Below are positions 33,698 to 42,351 of a stretch of DNA of 64,000 nucleotides, piece after piece (position 1 is the stretch's first letter; every line of letters begins with the position of its first letter). Source of the DNA: Acidobacteriota bacterium. Lineage in GTDB: Bacteria > Acidobacteriota > Terriglobia > Bryobacterales > Bryobacteraceae. The notes under the pieces are model-generated. The model was not told where the DNA came from. It ran no database searches and saw only the letters and a program-made list of their open reading frames with translations. Both the position numbers and the translations under genes were made by a program. The stretch spans positions 159,607-223,606 of the forward strand of contig JACTMJ010000008.1 in assembly GCA_014584705.1 (NCBI GenBank), written 5' to 3'.

Positions 33698-34099
33698 CTA
33701 TTCCGGTGGCCCGGCCAGTTTCTGCTTCGCGTGGATATGCGCGATGAGATCGTGGCGGGCATCCTCGTCCGCCTTGCGATCGTCGTGCAACTCCGCCTTG
33801 CCCGCCACCATGCCAAGCAGGGAGGGCGATTGCTCGAAGGCGACGACGCAATCGACGGCGCGCAGGGCAGCGGCCATCTCGCAGCGGGCGGGAAGTGGAA
33901 GCAGCGGATCCTTCCCCGGCAACACCGCCACCACGTGCCAGGCATCCTCCGTGCGACGCGCCGCGAGGCGATCGGCGTGGCCGGCGAGCATCGGATCGTA
34001 TTCGCCGTAAGAGATCACGAGCCGCTTGCCGCTCTCCTTCGCTTCCATTCCCGCGGCGAGCGCGTCATTGACCGTCTTGATTTTGGTTCTCGTATCCAC
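33698..34099 (-). CDS. Degenerate RfaE/HldE C-terminal (cytidylyltransferase-like) domain protein
   Basis: 133 aa from GTG at 34099; an ATG at 34048 is an alternative. The layout matches the RfaE2/HldE nucleotidyltransferase domain, where 'GKRVVFTNGCFDLLHAGH' is the active motif. Here the equivalent reads GKRLVISYGEYDPMLAGHADRL: the first His of HxGH is Leu, and the TNGCFD loop is replaced by YGEYD. The helix-strand order continues (VVAVLPGKDPLLPLPARCEMAAALRAVDCVVAFEQ). It has probably lost ADP-heptose synthesis activity or changed substrate. It overlaps the upstream unknown gene by 35 nt. Confidence 0.75.
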   Translation of the reverse strand: MDTRTKIKTVNDALAAGMEAKESGKRLVISYGEYDPMLAGHADRLAARRTEDAWHVVAVLPGKDPLLPLPARCEMAAALRAVDCVVAFEQSPSLLGMVAGKAELHDDRKADEDARHDLIAHIHAKQKLAGPPE

Positions 34100-34577
34100 A
34101 GCAATCTTTCATGTACTCACGGGCCGTTTCCGGAGGAAGCCCCAGAGCCCGGCCAGCCAGATAATAGCCCCAGCGTTGCGCCGTCCGCAGAGAGCGCAGC
34201 TTCGGGTCGTCGAGCCGCTCCAGGGGCAGCAAATCGTCGAGGCTTGCCACCGCGCACTCCTGCAAGAGCGGGAGCAGCGTGCGTTCCAGCATATCCGCTT
34301 TCTCTCCCGCAAGCACCACCAGGTTTGCGGCGGAGGCGCGCCGGAAAGCTTCCGTGAGCAGCTCGTCGGAGGTTTCCACGAAAACCGCCTCATCGAGGGG
34401 CAGTGCCGCAATGCGTTTCTTCGCCGCCTCCGTCGCCTGGGCCACGACGCGCACGGTTACCCCTGTCCCCGCGAGCGCCGCCAGTTCCTTAACGCCGCCC
34501 GCGAAACTGCCCGCGAAGAGCACGCGAAATTGCGAAAGATCCATCGGCGCGGGCGCGGACTCTGGTTGAGCGCTCAT
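34065..34577 (-). CDS. Rossmann-like protein of unknown function in heptosyltransferase operon
   Basis: 170 aa, cytoplasmic. Alternating strands and helices: FRVLFAGSFAGGVKELAALAGTG, VTVRVVAQATEAAKKR, NLVVLAGEKADMLERTLLPLL, AVASLDDLLPLERL. This gives a Rossmann-like fold. The C-terminal third is helical (RSLRTAQRWGYYLAGRALGLPPETAREYMKD), ending in a Cys-Cys pair. No catalytic motif is visible, and I do not recognise the family. It overlaps both neighbours (ATGA with the upstream glycosyltransferase, 35 nt with the next gene), so it is tightly co-expressed with them. Confidence 0.7.
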   Translation of the reverse strand: MSAQPESAPAPMDLSQFRVLFAGSFAGGVKELAALAGTGVTVRVVAQATEAAKKRIAALPLDEAVFVETSDELLTEAFRRASAANLVVLAGEKADMLERTLLPLLQECAVASLDDLLPLERLDDPKLRSLRTAQRWGYYLAGRALGLPPETAREYMKDCCGYENQNQDGQ

Positions 34578-35608
34578 TGCAATCGGACGAGATCGCTAGC
34601 CACGCGCGCCACCCGTTCCGGGGAGATCGCGGTCATGCAGCGGTGGTCGATCGGACAATCTTTTAGCATACACGGGCTGCACTCGACGGGCTCGCGCACG
34701 ATGCGCGTATGCGGGCCGAGGGGGCCGGTGGCTTCGGGAATCGTGGGGCCAAAAATGGCCACGGTCGGCACCCCCGCTGCGTAGGCCACGTGCATCCCGC
34801 CGGAGTCGTTCGTAATGAGCACGCTCACGTTCGCGATGGCGCAGATGAAGTCCCGCAGAGGCGTGCGGCCAGCGAGGTTGCATACCTTGACGCCCTCGGC
34901 CGCCAGGCTGGCTTCAATGCCGGCGGCAAGCTCTCGTTCCTGGGGCGTGCCGAAGATCGCTACCGCCGCGCCCAGCGTTTCCGCCGTCTCTCGCGCGGCG
35001 GCCACAAAGCGCTCGGGCGCCCATTGCTTGGCGCGGCTGTTGGCGGAGCCGGGGGCAATCGCGACGATTCTGCCGCTCAAACCCGCTTCGGCAAGCACTT
35101 CGCGCCCGCGCGCCCGGGTCTCTTCGCTCAATCGCAGGCGCGGAATTGCTTCGACGGGCAACGCCGGGATGATCCCAAGACGCCGCAGCAGCTCGAGATA
35201 GTAAAAAACTTCATGCCGGGGAATTTCGCCCTGGCGGGGAGGCTCCGCCGCCCGCCGCAACAGCATCCGCCGCCCGTCGCGCGCATAGCCCCAGGAATCC
35301 CGAATCCCGGCCAGCCGAAACGTCAGTGCGGATTCGAAGGAATTGGGGAGAAGCAGCCCCGCGTCGAAGCGGCGATCCCGGAGAGCCCATGCCGCGCGCC
35401 ACGCGGACTTCCAGCCGCCCGCACTCTTCGGGGAAGGGAGGGCGACGACGTCGTCGCAGAGCCCGGACAAGCGATAAAGGTCCGCCACGCTGGCGCGCGC
35501 GAGGACGACCAGGTTGGCCTCCGGATGTGCCTGCCGGAGCGCCTCCAACGCCGGAAGGGCCATGATTGCATCGCCCAGCCAGTTGGGCGCTCGCACTGCT
35601 AAATTCAT
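34574..35608 (-). CDS. waaF: Family-9 glycosyltransferase (heptosyltransferase II-like)
   Basis: 344 aa. MNLAVRAPNWLGDAIMALPALEALRQAHP is the heptosyltransferase II (WaaF) N-terminus. The C-terminal part has VAIAPGSANSRAKQWAPERFVAAARE and ICAIANVSVLITNDSGGMHVAYAAGVPTVAIFGPT, typical of LPS heptosyltransferases, and the closing Cys-rich EPVECSPCMLKDCPIDHRCM seen in many WaaF-type proteins. Start at 35608 fits the family; the frame upstream is not coding. It is the first gene of the operon. Confidence 0.9.
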   Translation of the reverse strand: MNLAVRAPNWLGDAIMALPALEALRQAHPEANLVVLARASVADLYRLSGLCDDVVALPSPKSAGGWKSAWRAAWALRDRRFDAGLLLPNSFESALTFRLAGIRDSWGYARDGRRMLLRRAAEPPRQGEIPRHEVFYYLELLRRLGIIPALPVEAIPRLRLSEETRARGREVLAEAGLSGRIVAIAPGSANSRAKQWAPERFVAAARETAETLGAAVAIFGTPQERELAAGIEASLAAEGVKVCNLAGRTPLRDFICAIANVSVLITNDSGGMHVAYAAGVPTVAIFGPTIPEATGPLGPHTRIVREPVECSPCMLKDCPIDHRCMTAISPERVARVASDLVRLQ

Positions 35609-35714
35609 CCCTGCTTTGAGGGTAACGCGGAATGGCGGGGATTCCTGTTCTAAGGCAGGCGCGCTCCGCCCGCCGGAGAGCGCCATCGCGCGAGGAGATG
35701 CCGGTGCGAATCGA

Positions 35715-37499
35715 TCACCAGCCCTGTGGAGCCTTCTGTTTGGGCTGTTCGGGCGTGCCCCACCCTTCGGGCTGCTGCTGCGGCTGCTGCGACGCCGGAG
35801 GATCTCCCCATCCGGCGGGGGCTTGCGGCGCGGGGTTGTTCGCGGGCTGTCCCCAGCCGTCAAGCGACGGCGGCGTCTGCTCGTTCGAGGGAGAAGGGGA
35901 ACTGGGCGTTCCCCAGCCCTGCGTCGTTTCTGGTGTCGCTGCTGACGTTACGGGCGCATCGCCCTTCACCGGGTTCGATTCGGCCTTCCTTGCACCCGCC
36001 ACCGTGCCGATGCCCAGATAGGGGTTGAATGTATAGTCGAGCGAGACCGGCAGTTCGTCCGGGAAGCGGAGATTGCGCGTAAAGCTGTAAGCGGGGTCGA
36101 GCGCCCACTGGCCTTTTGCGAGAATCCCCTGCTTGAGCGTGCGGTCGTCGAACCAGCCCCAGAAGGGACGCGCCTTGTTGGCGGATTTCGCCTGGCCGAG
36201 AAAGGCTCCGGGAATCATGTTCACGGGTGTCAGAGGCCGGTCTCCCAACGGCGCGTATGTATAGTAATCCGCGAACATGCGTTCCGTCCGGCCTGAATCG
36301 TCGATGGCGCGCAGCCACCAATGTTCGTAGATGGGGAGAAGCGCATAGCCCACTTTCTCAGCGCCCGCGTGCATCGGGCGTTCCGCCTTGCCCTTGTAGA
36401 CATAGGTGACGCCCGTGGAGCCGGGCAGCCAGCGCCCGACTACGTAGTCGTAAAGCGAGAGCTTGCCATCCGCCGCGCCCGCCACTCCATGGCCGCCGGC
36501 CTCAATGAAGATCATCGGGTGGGAGCCCTCGTAAAGAGCGAGCGTGCCGTCCAGATTCTGCGCGCGCTCCCCGATGCGATCGTCGGCTACGTAGCTGAAA
36601 AGCAGATTGTGGGCAAGCGATTCCATCACTTCGAGCTTTCCGAACTTCGTGCCGTCCTTGCGCACGGCCAGAATCAGCCCCTCGTTGTCGTTCTCATGGC
36701 AAGTGCCCACCACGCAGACATCGGAGTAATCGCGCGGATGGAAGAAGTTGTAATGCAGGAACCAGTGGGTGCCGGTCTCCATGACGGCGTAATAAACATA
36801 AGCCTGAGAGGATCCCGTGCCCAGGTTCTCCCAATTGTTGTCGCCGTGAAAATCGCCGTCGTAATCGAAGCGGGCCAGAGAGTCCGCCGTCACATTGAAC
36901 CAGGTCTCCTGCGCGATGAATGGTGCGTAGTGTTCGACAAGCGGGAAGTAGGGGTCGTTCGAGCGCGGCTCGTCAGGGAAGGTGTAGAGCTCCGGCTTCC
37001 GCGTGGAGGGGGCGTTGGCGCTTACCTCGATCGAAGTCTCTCCGAACATGCCGTCTTTGCTGGCTTGCAGGCGATAGCGGCCCGCGCGCGCCGGGGCCGT
37101 ATAGAGGAAGCAACTCTTCAGCGTGAAGTTCTGCACCGTCCCCAGAATGTCTCTCCAGCCGCCCGTGCGCTCCCGGATGTAGTCGCTCTGTTTGAAGTCC
37201 GGGCATTGGTAGGCCTTGGAAATCCACCCCGAATTCTCCGCGGCAAAGCTCATATAGGCGGCGTCCAGCGGGAGTAACCCCTTCTGTTCGCTACCGTCCT
37301 TGGAACGAATCGTGCCGTAGATCTCCACCTTGAGGATGGCTTCTTCGAGCGGCCGAACCTTGCCGGATGCCGGTTCGATCATCCGCACGCGTACCTCATC
37401 GATAAACGTCTGCGCCGCCGCCGTGCGCACGGCCCCGAGCGCAATCATCACGAGGCATGCGGCGAAAAGCCACCCCAGGGGAAGAAACCGAAGGCGCAT
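35715..37499 (-). CDS. Exported protein with VPS62-like core and C-terminal GWG repeats
   Basis: 594 aa. Sec signal peptide (about 1-29, ending VRTAAAQ). The mature part has no family that I can name with confidence, but DFHGDNNWENLG, METGTHWFLHYNFFHPRDYSD, CHENDNEGLILAVRKDG and HPMIFIEAGGHGV look like proteins handling carbohydrate or lipid surfaces (VPS62/DUF946-like tone; weak). The last ~100 residues are Pro/Gln-rich with five GW units (QGWGTP, DGWGQP, AGWGDP, EGWGTP, terminal QGW). AGGA lies about 8 nt upstream of the ATG. Alone between operons. Confidence 0.75.
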   Translation of the reverse strand: MRLRFLPLGWLFAACLVMIALGAVRTAAAQTFIDEVRVRMIEPASGKVRPLEEAILKVEIYGTIRSKDGSEQKGLLPLDAAYMSFAAENSGWISKAYQCPDFKQSDYIRERTGGWRDILGTVQNFTLKSCFLYTAPARAGRYRLQASKDGMFGETSIEVSANAPSTRKPELYTFPDEPRSNDPYFPLVEHYAPFIAQETWFNVTADSLARFDYDGDFHGDNNWENLGTGSSQAYVYYAVMETGTHWFLHYNFFHPRDYSDVCVVGTCHENDNEGLILAVRKDGTKFGKLEVMESLAHNLLFSYVADDRIGERAQNLDGTLALYEGSHPMIFIEAGGHGVAGAADGKLSLYDYVVGRWLPGSTGVTYVYKGKAERPMHAGAEKVGYALLPIYEHWWLRAIDDSGRTERMFADYYTYAPLGDRPLTPVNMIPGAFLGQAKSANKARPFWGWFDDRTLKQGILAKGQWALDPAYSFTRNLRFPDELPVSLDYTFNPYLGIGTVAGARKAESNPVKGDAPVTSAATPETTQGWGTPSSPSPSNEQTPPSLDGWGQPANNPAPQAPAGWGDPPASQQPQQQPEGWGTPEQPKQKAPQGW

Positions 37500-37623
37500 A
37501 GCAATATCCTAACCGCAATCGACGGGCGCGGTTCCGTGACGTTCCTTCGAACTCGGCCAGGATCGTCACCGAGGCAGCCGTACCCTCTGAGAATTCGATT
37601 CGGCGGAGCGGAAGAAGATTTCG

Positions 37624-39072
37624 TTATCCGAGCCCTGTCGCCACGCGTCGCGCGGCAATGGTCTTGCGCAGCCGCGCGGCAAGTTCGTGCTGGATGGCCG
37701 TGTGCGCGCCCTCAATGCCCGCGAGGTTCTTCATTTCACGCGGGTCGTTGCGGTAGTCGTAGAATTCCTCGCCCTCCCGCGCGTCGTCCCACATGGAATA
37801 GCGATAGCGCTCATTGCGGATGGAATAGCCCATAAGCGGATCTTCCGCGCGCCGCCGCACCTGCGTGATCGCGGGATGATCCCAGGCCGCGTTCGGGTTC
37901 CGAAGCAGCGGCAGGAACGAGGTTCCCTGCAAGTGCGCGGGGCGGTTCGCAAGGCCGCAAATCTCGGAGAGCGTCGGGTATAGGCCCAGCAGTTCCACGG
38001 TGCGCCCGCAGGGTCTGCCGCGCCCTTCCACACCCGCGCCGGCCATGATGAAGGGTACCCGCGCCACCGTTTCCCAGAGGGCCTGCTTCATCCATTGCCC
38101 GTGTTCGCCCAGCGCGTAGCCGTGATCGCTCCAGAAGACGATCGTCGTATTCCCGTCCAGCCCGAGCTTCTTGAGACCGGCGAGGAGCTTGCCGACGTTC
38201 GAATCAACGAACATGATCGAGGCGAAATAGGCCCGGCGGATCTCGCGCACCTGCTGCTCCGTCATGTTCCAGTTGGGCGGGTTCGTAAAGTACGCCCACT
38301 TAGGCGCGATCTCCATCTCCGAGGGGGAAAAGGGAACGGCGTCCACGCTGCTCAGCGGCACTTTGTCGAAGTACTTTGAGGGGGCGATCAGGGGTACGTG
38401 CGGACGGTAAAACCCCGCCGCGAGAAAAAAGGGATCGTTGCGATGTTTCGCCATCAGATCGAGGGTGGCGTCCACGGTGATGCCGTCGGTATGCTGCTCG
38501 TCGGGCGCGGGCGAGACGTAGTAGGAGGCGGAGGACCCCAGACCCCGTTTCGGCGTGTAGTTGGTGATCTTCGGCTCCTCGATTTTGTCCACGCCCTTCG
38601 GGTTTACCACGTGGTTCCAGGAGGCTTTGTCGTCCAAACCGTCGGTGCCGATCTCGCTGGGTACGCCATAGTGATAGATTTTGCCCACGCGCGCCGCGTA
38701 GTAGCCGTTTTGTTGGAAGTGCTGCGGGAGAGTGGTTACGCGAGGCACCGTCTCCCGAAAGCGGAGCTTGAGGTCGTATACCCGGGTGGCGTCCGGTGAC
38801 AGACCCGTCATGATCGAAGTGCGCGAGGGGCTGCACAGCGGGAATTGGCAGTAGGCGCGATCAAAGCGGACGCCCCTTGCGGCGAGCCCGTCGAGGTGGG
38901 GAGTTTTCGCGAGCGGGTGCCCGTAGCAGCCGAGGCTGTTGTTCATATCGTCGGTGGCGATAAATAGCACATTGCGCTTCTTCGCCCGCTGCGCCTGGAT
39001 GTAGGGCGCAACCGCCCCCGCCGCCAGCCCCGTGATCCCGCCCAGGATCGCTCGCCTGCTGATCGTTGCCAT
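37624..39072 (-). CDS. Tat-exported sulfatase (iduronate-2-sulfatase/arylsulfatase type)
   Basis: 482 aa. Tat-type signal ISRRAILGGITGLAAGAVAP. Sulfatase core: NVLFIATDDMNNSLGCYG holds the metal-binding Asp pair, followed by the formylglycine motif CSPSR (Cys80-Arg84). Later come FYRPHVPLIAPSKYF and TTIVFWSDHGYALGEHGQW. The order and spacing fit the iduronate-2-sulfatase (S1_7) branch more than plain arylsulfatase. It needs formylglycine maturation by a SUMF1-type or anaerobic enzyme not in this window. GGAGGG precedes the ATG. Confidence 0.92.
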   Translation of the reverse strand: MATISRRAILGGITGLAAGAVAPYIQAQRAKKRNVLFIATDDMNNSLGCYGHPLAKTPHLDGLAARGVRFDRAYCQFPLCSPSRTSIMTGLSPDATRVYDLKLRFRETVPRVTTLPQHFQQNGYYAARVGKIYHYGVPSEIGTDGLDDKASWNHVVNPKGVDKIEEPKITNYTPKRGLGSSASYYVSPAPDEQHTDGITVDATLDLMAKHRNDPFFLAAGFYRPHVPLIAPSKYFDKVPLSSVDAVPFSPSEMEIAPKWAYFTNPPNWNMTEQQVREIRRAYFASIMFVDSNVGKLLAGLKKLGLDGNTTIVFWSDHGYALGEHGQWMKQALWETVARVPFIMAGAGVEGRGRPCGRTVELLGLYPTLSEICGLANRPAHLQGTSFLPLLRNPNAAWDHPAITQVRRRAEDPLMGYSIRNERYRYSMWDDAREGEEFYDYRNDPREMKNLAGIEGAHTAIQHELAARLRKTIAARRVATGLG

Positions 39073-39149
39073 TTCGACAATTCCCTCCGAGTTCGCTTTA
39101 TATCAGATTGCAGCCCCGAAGGCCTCTCCGCGATGAGGGAATGTCCGCG

Positions 39150-39560
39150 ATGAGAGAAACTGGGAAGGAATCTGGATTGGGGGCGTGGATGGAACGAACA
39201 CGGCGTAGCCTGTACTTCGCGGCGGGATATCTCTTCTTCGGAGGAACAGGCTTTCTGTTGGCGCCCGGCCTGATGCTGGATGTCCTCTTCGCGGAGGGGA
39301 TCTACAGCAGCGTCACGTTGCGCTTGCTGGGGGCGCTCATGCTGGCGCTGGGCATCGTCGTTTCAGGCGTGATCGAGAAGGGTGCGGAATCGCTCTATCT
39401 TCGAATGCTGTATGCGGAGATTCCCGTTGTGGCCTGTCTCGGCTACGTTTATTGGGACTCTCTGGATCTCATCTGGCTGATTGCATTGACGGTGACATTG
39501 GCAGGCTGGCTCTATACCGCGGCCGCGTACTTGCTGGATCGCAGACGAGTTCTTCGTTAG
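39150..39560 (+). CDS. Small integral membrane protein of unknown function
   Basis: 136 aa with four hydrophobic segments (YFAAGYLFFGGTGFLL, LRLLGALMLALGIVVSG, IPVVACLGYVYW, LIWLIALTVTLAGWLYTAAAY). No recognised motif; the layout resembles small four-helix membrane proteins of the DUF4345-like kind, but I would not name one. GAGGG lies 10 nt upstream of the ATG at 39150; ATG 39141 is the other option. Divergent from the sulfatase. Confidence 0.7.
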   Translation: MRETGKESGLGAWMERTRRSLYFAAGYLFFGGTGFLLAPGLMLDVLFAEGIYSSVTLRLLGALMLALGIVVSGVIEKGAESLYLRMLYAEIPVVACLGYVYWDSLDLIWLIALTVTLAGWLYTAAAYLLDRRRVLR

Positions 39561-39592
39561 GTTTGGCGCGGGGGTGCCCGTTGCTGCCGAAC

Positions 39593-40360
39593 TCAGGCCC
39601 GCCGCCTGAGAAACCAGGCACCCAGTGCGATGAGCGCGAGCGCCGTCCACTGCGCCGTGGAGAGTGCCGTGCCGGCCGGATTCGCCACGTCATGGGCGCG
39701 GAAGAACTCCACGATAAAGCGGCCCAGTGACGAAAGCACCAGGAACAGGCCCAGGATGCGGCCCGGCGTGCGCAGCTTGTCAAACACCGCGATCAGCAGG
39801 AAGAAGATGGCGAACTCGGTGACCGATTCGTAAATCTGCGTCGGATGCAGCGGTACGAAGAGAGGGACATTCGAGAACTCGCGCACGCTCGCGTTGGTAT
39901 AGGTCACGGCCCAGGGCCGCGTGCAGGATTCGCCGAAGCAGCATCCGCCCATGAAGCAGCCGATCCTGCCGAACGCATGGCCGATCGCGAGTCCCGGCGC
40001 GAGGCAATCGGCGGACTTCGCGAAAGGCAGGGCCTTCTTCCGCATATACCATACGAAAAACACAAGCCCGGCCAGCACGCCGCCATAGAAGATGCCGGCC
40101 GATTGCAGCATGTTCATGGAGAACAACTCGCCGGGATTCTGCGAATAGTAGCGAAAGTCCTGGAGGATCAGCGCGAGCTTTGCGCCCGCCAGGCCCACGA
40201 TCGCGGTGTAGAGCGCGGCGCTTACCAGAAGTTCCGGGTCGAGGCCCCGGCGCTTCGCCAGCCGCTGCGTTACCAGAATTCCAGCGAGAAAGCCCAGGGC
40301 GACAAACACGCCGTATGCGGGGATGAAGAAATTGCCAAACTCAAGCAGTTTCGGATGCAT
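39593..40360 (-). CDS. lgt: Prolipoprotein diacylglyceryl transferase
   Basis: 255 aa with about seven membrane segments. Attaches diacylglycerol to the lipobox Cys of prolipoproteins. FGNFFIPAYGVFVALGF opens the protein. GHAFGRIGCFMGGCCFGESCTRPWAV is the Lgt signature, and FVPLHPTQIYES the following loop. The start at 40360 is the family's N-terminus; the reading upstream is not coding. It overlaps lspA by 20 nt, so the two lipoprotein-maturation genes are coupled. Confidence 0.95.
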   Translation of the reverse strand: MHPKLLEFGNFFIPAYGVFVALGFLAGILVTQRLAKRRGLDPELLVSAALYTAIVGLAGAKLALILQDFRYYSQNPGELFSMNMLQSAGIFYGGVLAGLVFFVWYMRKKALPFAKSADCLAPGLAIGHAFGRIGCFMGGCCFGESCTRPWAVTYTNASVREFSNVPLFVPLHPTQIYESVTEFAIFFLLIAVFDKLRTPGRILGLFLVLSSLGRFIVEFFRAHDVANPAGTALSTAQWTALALIALGAWFLRRRA

Positions 40361-40871
40361 GCGCGGTTCTCTCGCGGGAGGCGCTCTGCCAGAGATCCAG
40401 CAGCAGCAGACCGGTACCCACCGAAATGGCGGTATCCGCGATGTTGAAGGTGTACCAATGCCAGGAGCCGGCATAAAAATCAAGGAAATCGACTACGTTT
40501 CCGTAAACGATGCGGTCATGGATGTTGCCCGCCGCGCCGCCCAGAATCAGCGCCAGCCCCGCGCGCAGTTTCCAGCCGCCGTAGTGGGGGTTTCCCGCCG
40601 TCTGCCAAACGAAATACGCGAGCGCGCACACCGCCAGCAGCGCCGCGCCCACCAGTACGGTCATCCGCACCCAGGGATCAGCTTCGCTGAGCACGCCAAA
40701 TGCGGCGCCTTGATTGCGGATGTGAATGAGGTTGAAGAAGTTCGGAATCACCACGATCTGGTCGTAGTCTCCCAGCGCGCCCATCACCCAGATCTTGGAT
40801 AACCGGTCGAGAAGATAAACCGTGCACGCCGTGAAGTAGAGCCACAGGCGGATGCGCGCGCGATTCTCCAT
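40341..40871 (-). CDS. lspA: Lipoprotein signal peptidase (signal peptidase II)
   Basis: 176 aa, four membrane segments. Cleaves the signal peptide of prolipoproteins after Lgt has acted. DRLSKIWV is the first conserved block. GAAGNIHDRIVYGNVVDFLDF and FNIADTAISVG carry the catalytic Asp pair (Asp128 and Asp146) and the conserved Asn116. The ATG at 40871 is the family start; an earlier in-frame start only adds a low-complexity stretch. Confidence 0.96.
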   Translation of the reverse strand: MENRARIRLWLYFTACTVYLLDRLSKIWVMGALGDYDQIVVIPNFFNLIHIRNQGAAFGVLSEADPWVRMTVLVGAALLAVCALAYFVWQTAGNPHYGGWKLRAGLALILGGAAGNIHDRIVYGNVVDFLDFYAGSWHWYTFNIADTAISVGTGLLLLDLWQSASRERTAHASETA

Positions 40872-40967
40872 AGTCTGCGTGTCGGATTGTGTCTTGGGGG
40901 CGGCCAATACCTCATTATCGGCGATTCCCGCCTCTCCGCGCGACAACGGAGCCCTGCCCGGCCCAGT

Positions 40968-41002
40968 GAGGATCGTCCGGCTTCACTTGCTGGACGATCC
41001 TC
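40968..41002. terminator. Stem-loop downstream of the unknown gene at 41038
   Basis: Perfect 11-bp inverted repeat GAGGATCGTCC (40968-40978) / GGACGATCCTC (40992-41002), 13-nt loop. It lies 36 nt after the stop of the minus-strand gene at 41038 and ahead of lspA, so it probably separates the two transcripts. No U-tract follows. Confidence 0.55.
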
Positions 41003-41037
41003 CGGGCGCTCTCCCATGCGGGCGAATCCAGGTTGCG

Positions 41038-42189
41038 TTAACCCGCCACCACATCCGGCGGCATCACGCTGTTCGTTCTCTGGTTCTTGATCTGAATCGT
41101 TCCGACCATACGGGTGTTGAAGGCCACCAGACAGTCCTCATGCACCCCGAAACAGCCCACCTCCCCGCCGATATCGGGCTTGTGAATCACGGGTGGTTCC
41201 GTGTCGCGGTTATAGACCTGTTCCAGGCCGCGCAGGGCATTCAGCACGCCGGTCTTGAGCCGCACGAAGAAGGCGCGGTCGGTATCGGATACGCTGGTCG
41301 TGGCGTTGCGGATGCCCAGATCCAGGAACCACTTGTACTGTTCGAAAGAGACGCCTTGCTTCTGGTAGAAGCCCAGGCGCTGCCGGATGTCTTCCCCCTC
41401 CGCCGTACTGCCATAACGGCGCAACGCGAATTCCGCGACGACTCCGCCAGCCACCCCGGCGCACGCATTGGAGAAGTTCTGCACCCGGGCCGCCGTTTTC
41501 GTCCGCTGGTCGGACCAGTACTCCGCAATATCCGCCAGCGTTTGAGCGCCTCCGGCCGCGCCGGGAATATTCTTGTTGAAGATCCCTGCGTCGAGCGTCC
41601 TATCCGCCGGAAGATAATTCACATTCGCCTTGGCGGCATTCAGCGTATTCAGAACGCCATCGCGGATTCGCTTGCGCCGATTGGAATGGTTCACGGCGTC
41701 ATTGATGTAATCGTTGATTGCCGCGATCAGGTAATCGATGTACCCCACCACATGCGCTTTCGCCAAGGGATAATTGTTGCGCAGGAGAGCGTCGAAGTAT
41801 TCGACGCCGCTCGGGATCGCCACCGTTGCGTCGGCAAGGCGACGGGCGTTGTTGGCCGTGGTCACATCCTGCGTGATTTGCTGCGCACCCTGTTGGGCAA
41901 GCTGAGTGAACTGCTGGTCAATCCTCTGGATGAGTTGCGTTTTCCAGAGGCCCAGCGCCGGGTTGGGAATCATTGCCCCTCCCGGGCCGGCAATCTGCAC
42001 CGGAGGCATTGGGTTCGGCCCCGCGTGGCCCTGGTAAATGGCATTGGCCCGAGAATTCGAGGTATGCGGAGGCCGGCATGTTGCCATCACCTCCGGGCTG
42101 GATTCCAGGTATTTTTCGACGGCCTCCTTAATCTGATTGACGCTTGCCGGCCGATAACCGTTTGCATTGCACCATTGTTGAAAAGGCAT
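41038..42189 (-). CDS. Protein of unknown function, helical
   Basis: 383 aa, no signal peptide, no membrane segment. Mostly helical with Ala/Gln/Asn-rich stretches (IQRIDQQFTQLAQQGAQQITQDVTTANNARRLADATVAIP). It has three paired Trp/Tyr regions (ALLRNNYPLAKAHVVGYIDYLIAAINDYIND) and a compact Gly/Cys C-terminus (IGGEVGCFGVHEDCLVAFNTRMVGTIQI). I recognise no family. GAGG upstream of ATG 42189 fixes the start. A strong stem-loop follows the gene. Alone between lspA and a TPR gene. Confidence 0.7.
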   Translation of the reverse strand: MPFQQWCNANGYRPASVNQIKEAVEKYLESSPEVMATCRPPHTSNSRANAIYQGHAGPNPMPPVQIAGPGGAMIPNPALGLWKTQLIQRIDQQFTQLAQQGAQQITQDVTTANNARRLADATVAIPSGVEYFDALLRNNYPLAKAHVVGYIDYLIAAINDYINDAVNHSNRRKRIRDGVLNTLNAAKANVNYLPADRTLDAGIFNKNIPGAAGGAQTLADIAEYWSDQRTKTAARVQNFSNACAGVAGGVVAEFALRRYGSTAEGEDIRQRLGFYQKQGVSFEQYKWFLDLGIRNATTSVSDTDRAFFVRLKTGVLNALRGLEQVYNRDTEPPVIHKPDIGGEVGCFGVHEDCLVAFNTRMVGTIQIKNQRTNSVMPPDVVAG

Positions 42190-42351
42190 CCTTCCCCCCT
42201 CAGTCTTGGTCGCTTGAGTCCCAGTAACCTCAAAGCCCGGCACGGTTCGCGAGGGAGCCGTGCCGCTAACGTGGGGAGAAGTCTATCAGGATGCAGTTCC
42301 GCGTTCCAGCATAGGAGGTAGCCGTCCGCTGGAAACGGTGAGCTTGCCAAA

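Noticed and set aside
35715..35960. Idea that the GWG tail is an Argonaute-type hook
   Set aside because: Such GW motifs bind eukaryotic Argonautes; this protein is exported and bacterial, and no Argonaute is present in the window.
40852..42321. Plus-strand frame opposite the 41038 gene
   Set aside because: The opposite frame has a Shine-Dalgarno sequence and terminator; this one has neither.
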